Notes: generated by a model not told the origin, from the sequence alone. 64,000 bases of DNA from Planomonospora parontospora (GCA_014647935.1 BMQD01000023.1:1-64000), one strand, 5' to 3'. Positions 15,351 to 24,208 are shown, counted from the stretch's first letter. Numbers and translations are program-made.

Positions 15351-16100
15351 CTAGGAGGTGGTGGGCGGCTTACGCCGGGCACGGCGGAAGTCGTCCGTGG
15401 TCATCTGCTCGGGGTCGGACGAGCGGCCGGGACCACCGGTGAACTCGCCACCCGAACGCGCCGGCGGCCCGGAGACGGCCGCGGCCTTGAACTTCGGGTT
15501 GTCCTCGACGGCCTTGGTGATCGTCTCGGTCAGCGTGGTCATGAAGCCCTCGCCGTCCGGGTCGAGGTCACGGACCTGCTTGAGGAAGGACCGGGAGTCC
15601 AGCAGCGCGTCCGGGTCCGCGCCGTGCTTGATCGACTGCCGGTGAACGGCCAGCTCGACCAGCGCACGACGGTGCCGGTCCCGCTCGGCGTCCCGCTCCT
15701 TGGCGGTGAGCTCCTTCTCCGTGGTGAGCTTGTTGATCACCTCGGACGGGTCGACCGGCTTCTCCTCGTCCGCGACGAGTCCGAGCGCCCGGCCGATCTG
15801 CTGCGCGACCTCCGCCTTGGCCTTCTCCGCCGCCTCCCGGGCGGCGTCCTCGGCCCGCTTGGCGGCCTCCTGCGCCCCCACGCTGTCGGGACCGGCGGCG
15901 GTACGCCACTTCACGGCGTCCGCGCGGGCCCGGCGCAGCTCGTCCTGCGCCCACTTCGGAAGCTGGTCGATCTTCTTCGCGTCCGGGTTGACGCGCTCGG
16001 TCTCCTGCTCCTGCTGCACAGGGGCAGGCGGAGCCTCGACGGGCGGCTGCGCGCCGCTCTGCTCGGTCTGCTCGGTCTGCGGCTTGTCGTCATCGGCCAT
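15351..16100 (-). CDS. scaffolding protein
   Basis: The ATG at 16100 has AAGGAG 8 bases upstream and gives 249 residues. The N-terminus is Gln/Glu/Pro-rich (DDDKPQTEQTEQ), the middle (about 70-170) is a charged Ala/Lys/Glu coiled coil, and the C-terminus is basic (FRRARRKPPTTS). This is the usual build of phage scaffolds, which fill the procapsid and bind coat protein through a basic tail. It lies directly before the major capsid gene. Confidence 0.8.
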   Translation of the reverse strand: MADDDKPQTEQTEQSGAQPPVEAPPAPVQQEQETERVNPDAKKIDQLPKWAQDELRRARADAVKWRTAAGPDSVGAQEAAKRAEDAAREAAEKAKAEVAQQIGRALGLVADEEKPVDPSEVINKLTTEKELTAKERDAERDRHRRALVELAVHRQSIKHGADPDALLDSRSFLKQVRDLDPDGEGFMTTLTETITKAVEDNPKFKAAAVSGPPARSGGEFTGGPGRSSDPEQMTTDDFRRARRKPPTTS

Positions 16101-16244
16101 GAAGGACACTCCTTGTCACTGGCTGGACCCCGGCCCGCGGGTGTCGAACAGCCAGGTAGTCGGTTCTGACCGGTCCCCGGCCCGCGAGGACGAACGGTCA
16201 GTTGGATCGACCGCGTGCCGCCGGCCAGCGGCTGCGCACACGGA

Positions 16245-16271
16245 TGGCGGACGCGGCAGGCGCGTCCGCCA
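16245..16271. terminator. strong stem-loop between small head gene and scaffold
   Basis: TGGCGGACGCG and CGCGTCCGCCA form a perfect 11-bp stem with a 5-base loop. There is no T-run, so it may pause transcription or protect RNA ends rather than terminate efficiently. Confidence 0.5.
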
Positions 16272-16287
16272 AGAACATGGGGAGGGG

Positions 16288-16455
16288 CTATGCGTCGCGG
16301 TGGCGTCGCCAGGAGCGCACCCACAGCAGCGCGAGGGCGCGGTGCCGGTCGTCGCGGCCCGGGTCGTACGGGCACGCGGTGACCGGTAGGCCCCGGCGGG
16401 CCGCGAGACGCCCGAAGGTGATCGCGGCCCGCCGATCCAGCGTGGACAAGCTCAT
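16288..16455 (-). CDS. small basic protein, 55 aa
   Basis: The ATG at 16455 overlaps the stop of the MuF gene (ATGA). The product begins MSLSTLDRRAAITFGRLAAR and ends SWRRHRDA, and is strongly basic. G/C third positions and coupling support it as a gene. The function is unknown. Confidence 0.5.
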   Translation of the reverse strand: MSLSTLDRRAAITFGRLAARRGLPVTACPYDPGRDDRHRALALLWVRSWRRHRDA

Positions 16456-18320
16456 ACGCCGAACTCCTTTCCGGCGCTGCCTTCACGGATCCGGCGGGCG
16501 GCCCGCCGGTCGGAGTCGCGCTCCAGCATCTGGGCTTTGAACTCCGTCAGCGTCATGCGCGGGTGATCACCCCACCAGCGCAGCAGCTCCTCCGAGGCGT
16601 ACGTGCGGGCCCGGTCCGCCCGGCCCGAGAACAAGGTCCGCGGGTCGATGTCGGCGGCCTCGCCCTGCTTGTTCAGCAGCACGCCCCGGGTCGCGTTCTC
16701 CGCTTCCACCACCTGCATGTCGAGCCATTCGGCGTACAGGCGGCGGACCATCGCATCCAGGGTCTCGCCGGTTTCCCGTTCCTGCCGCAGGAGACTCAGC
16801 TCCTCCTGGCGGCGCAGCTCACCGGAGTCCAGGCCGTGGACCTCGGCGTAGGCGTCCAGGTACGGCATCCCGCCCGCGACCAGCTCGGTGATGCGCCGGT
16901 CTTCGGGGGTTTCGTCTTCCTCCCACGACCACGCCCAGCCGGGATCGGCATCCTCCCGGGCTTCGCGCTGTTCCAGCTCGTCCAGGTAGGTCAGGAACCG
17001 CTCCTGCATGTCCGGGTCGTCGGTGTACCACTGCATGAACGCCAGCAGGTCCTCCTCCGGCAGGCCCCGCAGCGTGACCGGCCAGTGCTCCGGCACGCCG
17101 GGCGGTCTCGAGCTGGTGGACGGCTCGGCGGGCTCCACTGTCGGCTGCTCCGGTCGCTCCGGTCGCTGCCGGGGCGGCTTGGGCGCGGGGGTCTGCTTCG
17201 GACGCGGGGGACGCGGCACCCCGATCTGCTCCCGGCCCGATCGGCGACGCAACCCGGTGGCCTTCGTCAGCTCCCGCAGCCGCGCCTGATACTCCTCGAC
17301 CTTCGCGCCGGCCTTCGCGCGAGCGTCGTCGTCCAGCGCGGCGGCTTCCCGCCGTTTCCAGTGCCGGACCTGCCGCTCTAGTCGCCGCTGCTCCTGGGTG
17401 TCTTCGTAGGTGCCGGAGGCCTTGACCGGCGGCGCCGGTTGCGTCACCCCGGGCAGGTAGGCGTTCAGGGCATGGCGGCAGTTCGGGTGCAGCAGCCCGG
17501 CGGCGCGGGCCTCAGCGACCGTCGCGGCGACCTTCACCTTCACCGTCTCGTCGTCGCGGGTCGCGTGCGGTTCGGTGCGGGTCCCGGCGGGGCCGCTGAT
17601 CGACAGGACCTCGCCCTCCCACGGGTCGCACAGCGGGCAGCCGTGCGGGGTCCGGGACACGAGCACGAGGTCGATGCCGTTCTCGCTCATGGCCGCCAGG
17701 TGGCCGTCCACGGTTGCGCGGGTCATCGCGGTCCGCATCGCCATCTCCGTGTACGACGGCATGTCCCAGTGCCGTCCCGCCCGGTCCACGAACCCGGTGA
17801 TGCCCTGATTCGCGAACCGGTCCAGGGCCCGCTGCGTCGCTTCCCGGCGGGTGAGCGCGCCCGTCAGCGACAGGCCCACGGTGCGGGCGATGACCTGCCG
17901 GTAGATGTCCTCCACCGCGCGCAGCGCCCCTGCCTGCACCTGCGTGACGAGGTTGAGGGTCTGCCCGACCAGCACGTCCACGCCCTGACCGGGCGAGATC
18001 AGCTTCTTGGAGCCGAGGCCGCGCAGGTCCTCCAGCGCCGCGTCGACGCCGCGCCGCCACGCGTCGGTCACACCGTCGCGCACGGCCTTGGCCGCGGCCC
18101 GCTCCAGCCGGCCGACGATCCGTTCCGCCTCCCGGCGCAGCTCGCGGATCTCCGCGAACCGGGCCCCTTCGTACTCGGGTTCCCCGAGCCGCTCCTGCAG
18201 CCTGTCGGCGACCTTCTTGAACAGCTCCGCTTCGGCGTCGGCGTACAGCTGCGCGACGAGGCGGGCGTGCTCCAGCGCTTCCAGGACGCGGGCGGCATCC
18301 TCAGCGGATGCGGTGGCCAT
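16452..18320 (-). CDS. MuF-type minor head protein
   Basis: Of 622 residues, the N-terminal 290 carry the phage head morphogenesis (SPP1 gp7 / MuF) signature. This includes CPLC at about 228-231 and HPNCRH at about 278-283, the paired Cys/His motifs of the family, after a helical region (30-130). A Pro/Arg-rich linker (about 370-400) leads to an acidic helical C-terminal domain of about 220 residues that I do not recognise and that is longer than in typical family members. It is injected or sits inside the head next to the portal. Confidence 0.8.
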   Translation of the reverse strand: MATASAEDAARVLEALEHARLVAQLYADAEAELFKKVADRLQERLGEPEYEGARFAEIRELRREAERIVGRLERAAAKAVRDGVTDAWRRGVDAALEDLRGLGSKKLISPGQGVDVLVGQTLNLVTQVQAGALRAVEDIYRQVIARTVGLSLTGALTRREATQRALDRFANQGITGFVDRAGRHWDMPSYTEMAMRTAMTRATVDGHLAAMSENGIDLVLVSRTPHGCPLCDPWEGEVLSISGPAGTRTEPHATRDDETVKVKVAATVAEARAAGLLHPNCRHALNAYLPGVTQPAPPVKASGTYEDTQEQRRLERQVRHWKRREAAALDDDARAKAGAKVEEYQARLRELTKATGLRRRSGREQIGVPRPPRPKQTPAPKPPRQRPERPEQPTVEPAEPSTSSRPPGVPEHWPVTLRGLPEEDLLAFMQWYTDDPDMQERFLTYLDELEQREAREDADPGWAWSWEEDETPEDRRITELVAGGMPYLDAYAEVHGLDSGELRRQEELSLLRQERETGETLDAMVRRLYAEWLDMQVVEAENATRGVLLNKQGEAADIDPRTLFSGRADRARTYASEELLRWWGDHPRMTLTEFKAQMLERDSDRRAARRIREGSAGKEFGV

Positions 18321-19879
18321 CAGTCGTCGTCAGCGGCCGGGACGACCGTCTCGGTGATCCGGTCGGGGTCGGGCACGTTCAGGCCCTTCTCGTCGCGGAT
18401 CCGCGCGATCTCGGCCTTGACCTGCGGGTCGTCCCACTCGGGGTGGATCATGCGGACCTTCGTCTCCAGGGACGCGGCCCCGGCCCGCTCCAGCATCTCC
18501 ACCGTGCGCGACAGCGATTCCGGGTCGGGCATGACGCCGTCCGGCCACTCGATCTGCGCGCGTTCGGACACGACCTTGGTGCCGAACACCGCGTGGTCGA
18601 CGGCCAGCAGGCACTCCGACAGCCACGACAGCGCCGGGGTCCAGTAGCCGATCTTCCGGCCGCGCGTGGTGTAGGACTTACGTTCCCGGGAGTGGATCTC
18701 CGTGGCGGTGACGGCCGCGCCCTCCCCGGCCTCGCCGAACGACTGCACGCTGTACCCGGCTCCGCGGAGGATCTGCGCGAGCAGGTTCTTGGCGGTCTGC
18801 TGGTGCTCGGCGACGCGGATCTCGAACTGCGACAGGGTGATCATCGGGTCGCCGCCGCCCGGCTTGGGCAGCATGCCGAGCCCGGAGTAGATCTCCCGGT
18901 CCGGGTCCCAGGTGCTTCCTCGGCCGCGGCCGGTGTTGGCGAGGTACACCTCGGGGACGATGATCCTCGACTTGCCCAGCCGCAGGTCACGCATCCAGGA
19001 GGTGTAGGTCTCGTCCAGGGCGTCCATCAGCGGCTCGACCCCGGCGTAGTCGGAGCGGCCGAGCTGGGAGCCGCGCAGCGTCCGGTGCGGGCGCATGTTC
19101 GGGATGTAGTGGACGAGCAATCCCTTGTCGAAGCCGGAATCGAAGCCGCCGTCAGCGTCCACGATCTCCGCGAAGTGCGCGGTGGCCGGGTGGTCTCCCA
19201 GCGGTACGGCCATGCCGAGCCGCTCGTTGTCGCCCTGGTAGAGGCCATGGAAGACGCGGCCCTGCTCGTGCCGCTCCAGGTGCCGCCACACGACCTTGTT
19301 GTCCTCGGCGACGATCTTCCAGAACGTCACGGCTTTCAACCGGCCGGAGTGGAACTCCGGGACGCCCGTGTCGGCGGGGAGGATGTCGATCACCGGGTAG
19401 TCGTGCATCGTGGTGTCCCAGCCGACCCGCAGGTACACGCCGCCGTAGGCGGCGCCCAGCTCCGCGGCCTCCAGCAGGATGCCGTTGACGCCGCCCTCGG
19501 CGAGGACCTTCTCCAGCCGGGCCTGGCCCTTCTTGCCGGACACGCGCAGCGTCGGCGGCTCGGAGAACAGCAGGTCCGCGCTGGTGGCGGCGATGTCCGC
19601 CGCGACCGGCACATGGATCTTCGTGCTTCTGCTCTGCCCAGCGGGGGTCGGTGCCCCCCAAAACCAGCGGGCGACCCGGCCGATCGTGCCGCCGGCGTAC
19701 TGCAGCGGCCGGTCCCAGCCCTTGAGGTCCAGGCCCATGCCCGGGGTGACGCCGGAGCCGTACACCTGGCCGAGCACGTCCGGGTCACCGGAGTACCAGG
19801 CTCCCCACTGCCGGTAGAGGCGCTGCTCAGCGCGCGTGTACGGCGGCGGCCACTCCTGATCGTGTTCGGGAAGCGCCAT
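18320..19879 (-). CDS. portal protein (SPP1 gp6-like)
   Basis: The ATG at 19879 is preceded by GAGGGAGGT and gives 519 residues. The segments STKIHVPVAADIAATSADLL and LLVHYIPNMRPHRTLRGSQL, and the region of ITLSQFEIRVAEHQQTAKNL, fit actinophage portals of the SPP1 gp6 family. The C-terminus is acidic. It forms the dodecameric ring through which DNA is packaged. Its gene lies between terminase and MuF, as usual. Confidence 0.85.
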   Translation of the reverse strand: MALPEHDQEWPPPYTRAEQRLYRQWGAWYSGDPDVLGQVYGSGVTPGMGLDLKGWDRPLQYAGGTIGRVARWFWGAPTPAGQSRSTKIHVPVAADIAATSADLLFSEPPTLRVSGKKGQARLEKVLAEGGVNGILLEAAELGAAYGGVYLRVGWDTTMHDYPVIDILPADTGVPEFHSGRLKAVTFWKIVAEDNKVVWRHLERHEQGRVFHGLYQGDNERLGMAVPLGDHPATAHFAEIVDADGGFDSGFDKGLLVHYIPNMRPHRTLRGSQLGRSDYAGVEPLMDALDETYTSWMRDLRLGKSRIIVPEVYLANTGRGRGSTWDPDREIYSGLGMLPKPGGGDPMITLSQFEIRVAEHQQTAKNLLAQILRGAGYSVQSFGEAGEGAAVTATEIHSRERKSYTTRGRKIGYWTPALSWLSECLLAVDHAVFGTKVVSERAQIEWPDGVMPDPESLSRTVEMLERAGAASLETKVRMIHPEWDDPQVKAEIARIRDEKGLNVPDPDRITETVVPAADDD

Positions 19880-19913
19880 CACACCTCCCTCGGTGTCGTA
19901 CGGTCGCAGGTCG

Positions 19914-20174
19914 TCATGAGCGCTCCGGCCAGTGCCAAGTGCCGGGTGTCTGGCCGGGGCCGACGTTGAACTCGGCGAAGCCGCCCCGCGCGTGACCGGG
20001 CGAGAACACCCACAGATGCACGTGGAACTCGCTGTCGAGGCCGGGCAGCGCCCCGACGCGCACACCCTCGGGGTCGAGCGTCTCGACGTCGGCGGTGACG
20101 ATCGCGGCCCGCAGCGCGTGCAAGCCCTGCTTGCCTCGGTAGCGGACGATGCGGCCCGTGGCGGGTCGTTGCAT
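19914..20174 (-). CDS. small phage protein, 86 aa
   Basis: The product begins MQRPATGRIVRYRGKQGLHA and is a compact beta-rich protein with no membrane segment. It is the nearest gene upstream of the portal. A short basic N-terminus and the SH3-like pattern RIVRYRGKQG hint at a small nucleic-acid or protein binding barrel. The function is unknown. Confidence 0.55.
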   Translation of the reverse strand: MQRPATGRIVRYRGKQGLHALRAAIVTADVETLDPEGVRVGALPGLDSEFHVHLWVFSPGHARGGFAEFNVGPGQTPGTWHWPERS

Positions 20175-20195
20175 GAGGGAACCCCTTTTCTGCTC

Positions 20196-20486
20196 TCAGG
20201 TGATGGGGACCAGGCCGCCCGGCAGCACGGGACGTTCGACGGGGCCGGTGATGCGGGCCCACGCCTGGTAGGTGCCGTCCGTCAGCGGCGAGTCGGTGTC
20301 CGGGCCGATGAGGATCCGCGCTTCGGCTCCTCGCGGGCCGGTGCTGTGCCAGAGCGCGGGCCGCCACTGCGCTTCCGTGGGCTCCACGTTCGGCGTTGTG
20401 AACGCGATCTCCACGCCTTCGGCTCCGGTCGCGCCCTCCACGAAGACGTACACGTATTCGCGGGACAGCGACGAAATGGGCTCCAC
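20196..20486 (-). CDS. small structural-module protein, 96 aa
   Basis: The product begins MEPISSLSREYVYVFVEGAT and has a beta-sandwich-like pattern (ARITGPVERPVLPGGLVPIT at the end). It follows the LamG-like gene with a 16-base gap. Similar short beta proteins sit between terminase and portal in some actinophages. The function is unknown. Confidence 0.55.
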   Translation of the reverse strand: MEPISSLSREYVYVFVEGATGAEGVEIAFTTPNVEPTEAQWRPALWHSTGPRGAEARILIGPDTDSPLTDGTYQAWARITGPVERPVLPGGLVPIT

Positions 20487-20502
20487 CCGGGGGCCCTCCT
20501 CC

Positions 20503-21777
20503 CTATGTGGTGGGTGACCCGGCGGACCAGGCCCGCCGCATCCGGGTGATCCGCCAGGTCCGGTAGAGCGCAGCGACGCGCAGCGTCCGGGTCCGGTAGA
20601 TGACCGCGACGGCCGAAGCGGTCTCGGTGGCCGGGCCGAGCGGAGTGACGAGCGCGGGTCCCTGCCACGCGGGCTGGGCCGCGCTGAGCTCCACGACGCG
20701 TCGTGCCGCGCGGATCTTCACCGCGGTGATGGGCCGCGCTGTGGCCGGTTCGGTGAGCAGGGCGAGCGGACGCGCCTTGGAGCGTCGCGCGGGCTGCGGG
20801 CCGCTGGTCTCGGCGGCGCCGCTGACCGGGAGCGTCTTGGTCGGCTGGATCGGGGCCGCGCTGCCGGTCTCGGCTGCGGTCCAGATCTTCAGGTCCCAGC
20901 GGATCCCGGAGACGGTGTCGTTCTCGGCGGCGCGGCCGACCGGCCGTGCCAACGCTCGCGCTACGGATCGTGCGGTCCCCGCCTCGGCGGCGCTGCCGAC
21001 GGTTCTGGTCTTCGTGCGCCGCACCGGCTGGCCGGTGCCTGTCTCCGTGGCCGTTGACGCCGGCACGGGTCGGCGGACCGTGCGCGCGGCGTCGGTCTCG
21101 ACGGCCTGGCCGACGACGCCTTCGAGACGGGGGAACGCCGAGCCGAGTTTCGTATCGCTGACGGCGAGGTTGTCCAGCAGCCAGTAGCCGCCGCTGTCGC
21201 GCCGCAGGTGAAACTCAGCGGTCTCGGGCTTTCCCCCGGGCCATACCGTGCTCGGCGAGATGACATAGCTGTCGTGGGAGGAGGAGTCCGCGGTGCGGTA
21301 CAGCCACATCTCCACGGTGCCGTTGCCATTCGCGGCGATGGTGTAGCGCAGCTCCACGCGCACCCATGTGCCGACCGGGACCGACGCGGTGAGTTCCGTG
21401 AGGTAGTTGTCGGCCAACCCGCTGTACGCAGCGATGAAGCCGTCTTGGAAGATCCATACTCCGGCGACGATGCCGGTGGGGCCGAGGAGCACGAACAACC
21501 GCTGAGGATTGGCGACGTTCGTGACCAGCTTCATGTAGAGCCGGACGCAGAACACGTTCCCCGGCTGGGCGACATCGGACCAGTCCAGGTGAGTGTCAGC
21601 GTCCACCGTGAGGTTGACCGCTGACAGTTGCCCACCGATGGAGGTGAAGTGCGTGTCGGTGTAGCGCGGGCTCCCGACGATGCTGGTGAACGCATCGCCG
21701 CTGGAACCACCGGAGTTCGCGACCGTGATGACCGCTCCGCGGCTACCGCCGTTGAAGTTATTCCGGCGGACCGCCAT
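20503..21777 (-). CDS. LamG-like protein with about nine ~20-residue tandem repeats
   Basis: The ATG at 21777 has CAGGAGGAGG upstream; 424 residues. Residues 1-215 look like a concanavalin/LamG jelly-roll (for example HLDWSDVAQPGNVFCVRLYM and the end segment GGYWLLDNLAVSDTKL). From about 220 to 410 there are about nine repeats of 18-22 residues with the pattern E-T-G-T-A-x-P-V-x-R-x-K-x-R-x-V-x-x-A. The best unit is ETGTGQPVRRTKTRTVGSAA. The repeats predict stacked beta hairpins. It may decorate the virion or bind glycans. Its place between terminase and portal is odd for a fibre. Confidence 0.7.
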   Translation of the reverse strand: MAVRRNNFNGGSRGAVITVANSGGSSGDAFTSIVGSPRYTDTHFTSIGGQLSAVNLTVDADTHLDWSDVAQPGNVFCVRLYMKLVTNVANPQRLFVLLGPTGIVAGVWIFQDGFIAAYSGLADNYLTELTASVPVGTWVRVELRYTIAANGNGTVEMWLYRTADSSSHDSYVISPSTVWPGGKPETAEFHLRRDSGGYWLLDNLAVSDTKLGSAFPRLEGVVGQAVETDAARTVRRPVPASTATETGTGQPVRRTKTRTVGSAAEAGTARSVARALARPVGRAAENDTVSGIRWDLKIWTAAETGSAAPIQPTKTLPVSGAAETSGPQPARRSKARPLALLTEPATARPITAVKIRAARRVVELSAAQPAWQGPALVTPLGPATETASAVAVIYRTRTLRVAALYRTWRITRMRRAWSAGSPTT

Positions 21778-22034
21778 GCCTTCCTCCTCCTGCCGGTAAG
21801 TCAGGTCGCGCGATGCACCCGGTACGGCGAGCGGACCGCCCACCGCCGCCGGGTGCGGGTGATCCGCATCCGCGCGCCCGGCAGGCCGTAGCACCTACTG
21901 CGACTTCCGCGAAATGACCATTGAATGGTCTTGATGAATGAGAGACTCATGATGCGTCTGGGACGGAAACATTTTGGTGTCCCATTTCGTCCAACCTGTG
22001 AAGGCATTCTTATTCATGCATGCATCGGATGATC

Positions 22035-22040
22035 TATAAT
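22035..22040 (+). promoter_or_regulatory. TATAAT -10 element for the accessory gene
   Basis: A perfect TATAAT stands in an AT-rich gap between the late operon and the divergent gene at 22116. The -35 region (near 22011-22017, TATTCA) is weak. Upstream, GGACGGAAA (21961-21969) and TTTCGTCC (21984-21991) form an inverted pair that could be an operator. Confidence 0.45.
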
Positions 22041-22115
22041 TGCATTATTGGTGCATCCATAAGTCGTAGGGAAATTCCCCGAGAAGTGGCCACCGAGGCG
22101 CTCGGCGGGCGTACC

Positions 22116-23507
22116 ATGACACGTATGGAGATGTCGCCGCACGCCCGACGCGATGCCAACAAAAGAGGCTGGTATTTTTCCCCTACCGATGGCGGAATTG
22201 AACATTCGGTAAATAGCAAGTCTTTCCGGGACAGCTTGATCTTCCATCTCCTGTTCGAGCCCGCTCCACTGGTTATAACAGACGTATTTTTCTTTAACTG
22301 TCGTTACCTGATTGAGCATCTCGAAGGTTCCGAGTATCCCATATTTCTACGTGCATTGAAATCTGGATTGATTACACCGGCATTTCGTTCGAGCTCTACG
22401 GAGACTTTTTCTCAGAGCTTGAATGAGATAGGTGGACAAGGAATACTCGGGATCGAGCAGAATCAGTATAAATTCAGCCCGCAGAGCCTAGCTGAGCGTT
22501 TGGACAGCGCGTTCGACGCATCACTGGGAGACGGCCCGATTATTTGGCCGGAGAATATGGGTAGCGCGTTTGCCGAACTAGCTCATCATGTGTTCATCGA
22601 ACAGGAAGAGTTACTGGTAGAAGATCAAAATCTCGCTGCCATATGGCAGAGGATCGAACCGTTCCGTACGGAGTGCTTGGAGGAAGCGCGCCGTACAACC
22701 AGCATCCTCGGTGGTGATGGCATCAGGCGAGCCGAGATATTTGACGCAGTAGGCAGAAAGCTGGGGATTCTGTCGGCTGGCGAAAAACTAGGTAAGCCTC
22801 GAGATCTACTGAGGGCGGTCAAAAGTACTGATGGGATTCGCCCTTTTCCCTTGCATGGAGACATCGAACTGTTCGTTGATGCGGTGAATCTCTGCTATCA
22901 GCAGAGCCAGGCTAGTAAGTTTGGTTGCGGCCACAACATTCCAGGAGCGCTAGCCCATCATGCAATCCCCCTGCTTCCCCGATCATCAAGTGTGGCGATG
23001 GAGGAAAATGCTATAACTTTTCAAACTAGAGTTAACCTGCCATCTTTTGCCACCCTGGAGAGAGCGGACAGTGGAGAGCTTATCGCTATCCGCGAGAGCG
23101 ATCCGGCTCAGCAGTACTTCGACATGCGATCGGCTTGGGCAAAGGATCCTTCGTCCGATCGCGAGGCGATGCTGAAAAAATCCATCCATGAGTATGCGAA
23201 AGCGCTACGCAAAGTAGCGAAAGGCCCTCAACGGTCGACAATGATCGGCGCTATACGGCTGGTCGCCCGACCTGGTGCTGAAAGTGTAGGAGCCATTATA
23301 GGTGCTGCCCTCGGTGCTGCCGTCGGAACTTCTGCCGCTCCTGGTCTTTTCGGGGCTGCTGTAGGCGCCGCTGTCGGAGGGTCTGGAACGTTCCTTGTTA
23401 AGGCTTTCCAGGAGCTTCGCCCTGGTCCGCGCGCATCGACCCGCAAGCAGGACATAAGGATTGAAAGTGTTTTCGAAACGCCGGACCTGAACATTCCTTT
23501 CTCATGA
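22116..23507 (+). CDS. accessory protein with C-terminal glycine-zipper membrane segment
   Basis: Three in-frame ATGs (22116, 22125, 22131) lack a clear RBS; I list the first, giving 463 residues. It is markedly poorer in GC than the flanking structural genes and lies on the opposite strand, so it is a late-acquired moron. Most of the protein is helical and soluble. Near the C-terminus a 38-residue glycine-zipper (GAIIGAALGAAVGTSAAPGL and a further GAAVGAAVGG) can insert in membranes or oligomerise, followed by a basic tail. A pore-forming or exclusion role is possible. I do not recognise the soluble part. Confidence 0.65.
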   Translation: MTRMEMSPHARRDANKRGWYFSPTDGGIEHSVNSKSFRDSLIFHLLFEPAPLVITDVFFFNCRYLIEHLEGSEYPIFLRALKSGLITPAFRSSSTETFSQSLNEIGGQGILGIEQNQYKFSPQSLAERLDSAFDASLGDGPIIWPENMGSAFAELAHHVFIEQEELLVEDQNLAAIWQRIEPFRTECLEEARRTTSILGGDGIRRAEIFDAVGRKLGILSAGEKLGKPRDLLRAVKSTDGIRPFPLHGDIELFVDAVNLCYQQSQASKFGCGHNIPGALAHHAIPLLPRSSSVAMEENAITFQTRVNLPSFATLERADSGELIAIRESDPAQQYFDMRSAWAKDPSSDREAMLKKSIHEYAKALRKVAKGPQRSTMIGAIRLVARPGAESVGAIIGAALGAAVGTSAAPGLFGAAVGAAVGGSGTFLVKAFQELRPGPRASTRKQDIRIESVFETPDLNIPFS

Positions 23508-23523
23508 AAAGAAAGCCTTTTCA
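23505..23523 (+). terminator. hairpin at the stop codon of the accessory gene
   Basis: TGAAAAG-AAAGC-CTTTTCA starts with the TGA stop itself. A further short hairpin (CCCTT-CAT-AAGGG, 23564-23576) follows. Neither has a long T-run. Confidence 0.4.
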
Positions 23524-23585
23524 TCGTCTGCGAGTCTCCGAGCAGGGACCCGATGATTAGATTCCCTTCATAAGGGAGTCCGGCC

Positions 23586-23635
23586 GCAGCATGGGCTATC
23601 ACCTCCGAGTACTCGGAGGTGATAGCCCATGCTGC
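23586..23635. repeat. 50-base perfect palindrome without a loop
   Basis: The 25 bases from 23586 (GCAGCATGGGCTATCACCTC, then CGAGT) are the exact reverse complement of 23611-23635, centred on AGTACT. It lies between converging genes, 78 bases after one stop and 19 before the other. No T-run follows on either strand. It may act as a bidirectional terminator, but its length and perfect symmetry are unusual. Confidence 0.85.
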
Positions 23636-23654
23636 ATTGTTCGTAGCGTTTCAG

Positions 23655-24122
23655 CTAGGCTGCGCGGTAGAACCCGGCGGCGTCGATCTGTGCGACGATG
23701 TTGGAGCCGTCCGGCGTGATCGTGAAGTCGTGCGCGGTCATGGGGATGATCGCCGAGTCCGGGGAGGCGGACGCAGGCCGGTAGGCGATGACGAGCTTGC
23801 CCCAGTTGCTGCCCGCCTGCACGGCTGTCCACGTCTGGTCGGGGATGTCGAGGTCCATGCGGTCGTTGGTGTCGTCCGGGGTGAGCGCGGCCAGGTCGGC
23901 GGCGGTCAGGACATTACGGGCGTAGCCGCTGTTGGTGGCTTCGTCGGTCGCGCCGGACAGGATGTCGGCGAGGGTGTCCTTGTCCTGCAGGACGGTGTCG
24001 GCTTCCAGGTTGGCGACAGCGAGAGCGACCACGAGCAGCGCGGAGTTGGCCGGGTCGGAGTTCTTGACGCGCCAGTACAGTTCGGCGGCGCGCCCCTTCG
24101 CAATGTTGAAAACGAAATCCAT
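23655..24122 (-). CDS. phage structural-module protein, 155 aa
   Basis: The second ATG (24122) is preferred because GGAGG is 7 bases upstream of it and almost touches the first ATG at 24128. The product starts MDFVFNIAKGRAAELYWRVK, a form seen in actinophage proteins near the terminase, and ends in a beta-rich half (ITPDGSNIVAQIDAAGFYRA). It may be a head or decoration protein; the function is not known. Confidence 0.6.
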   Translation of the reverse strand: MDFVFNIAKGRAAELYWRVKNSDPANSALLVVALAVANLEADTVLQDKDTLADILSGATDEATNSGYARNVLTAADLAALTPDDTNDRMDLDIPDQTWTAVQAGSNWGKLVIAYRPASASPDSAIIPMTAHDFTITPDGSNIVAQIDAAGFYRAA

Positions 24123-24164
24123 TTTCATTCCTCCGGGGGAGACGAGCCAGCGGGCAGGCGAAGA

Positions 24165-24208
24165 GGTCGTGGCCCGCCGCCGCCCCTCAACAGCGGCGGG
24201 CCACGACC
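24165..24208. terminator. long stem-loop after the large terminase gene
   Basis: GGTCGTGGCCCGCCGC and its exact reverse complement form a 16-bp stem with a 12-base loop between the terminase and the next gene. There is no T-run. It may uncouple terminase expression from the structural genes. Confidence 0.6.

Noticed and set aside
23586-23635. 50-base palindrome as a proven protelomerase site
   Set aside because: The form fits, but no protelomerase-like protein is encoded in the window and the locus lies inside the packaging module, so I keep it only as an open question.
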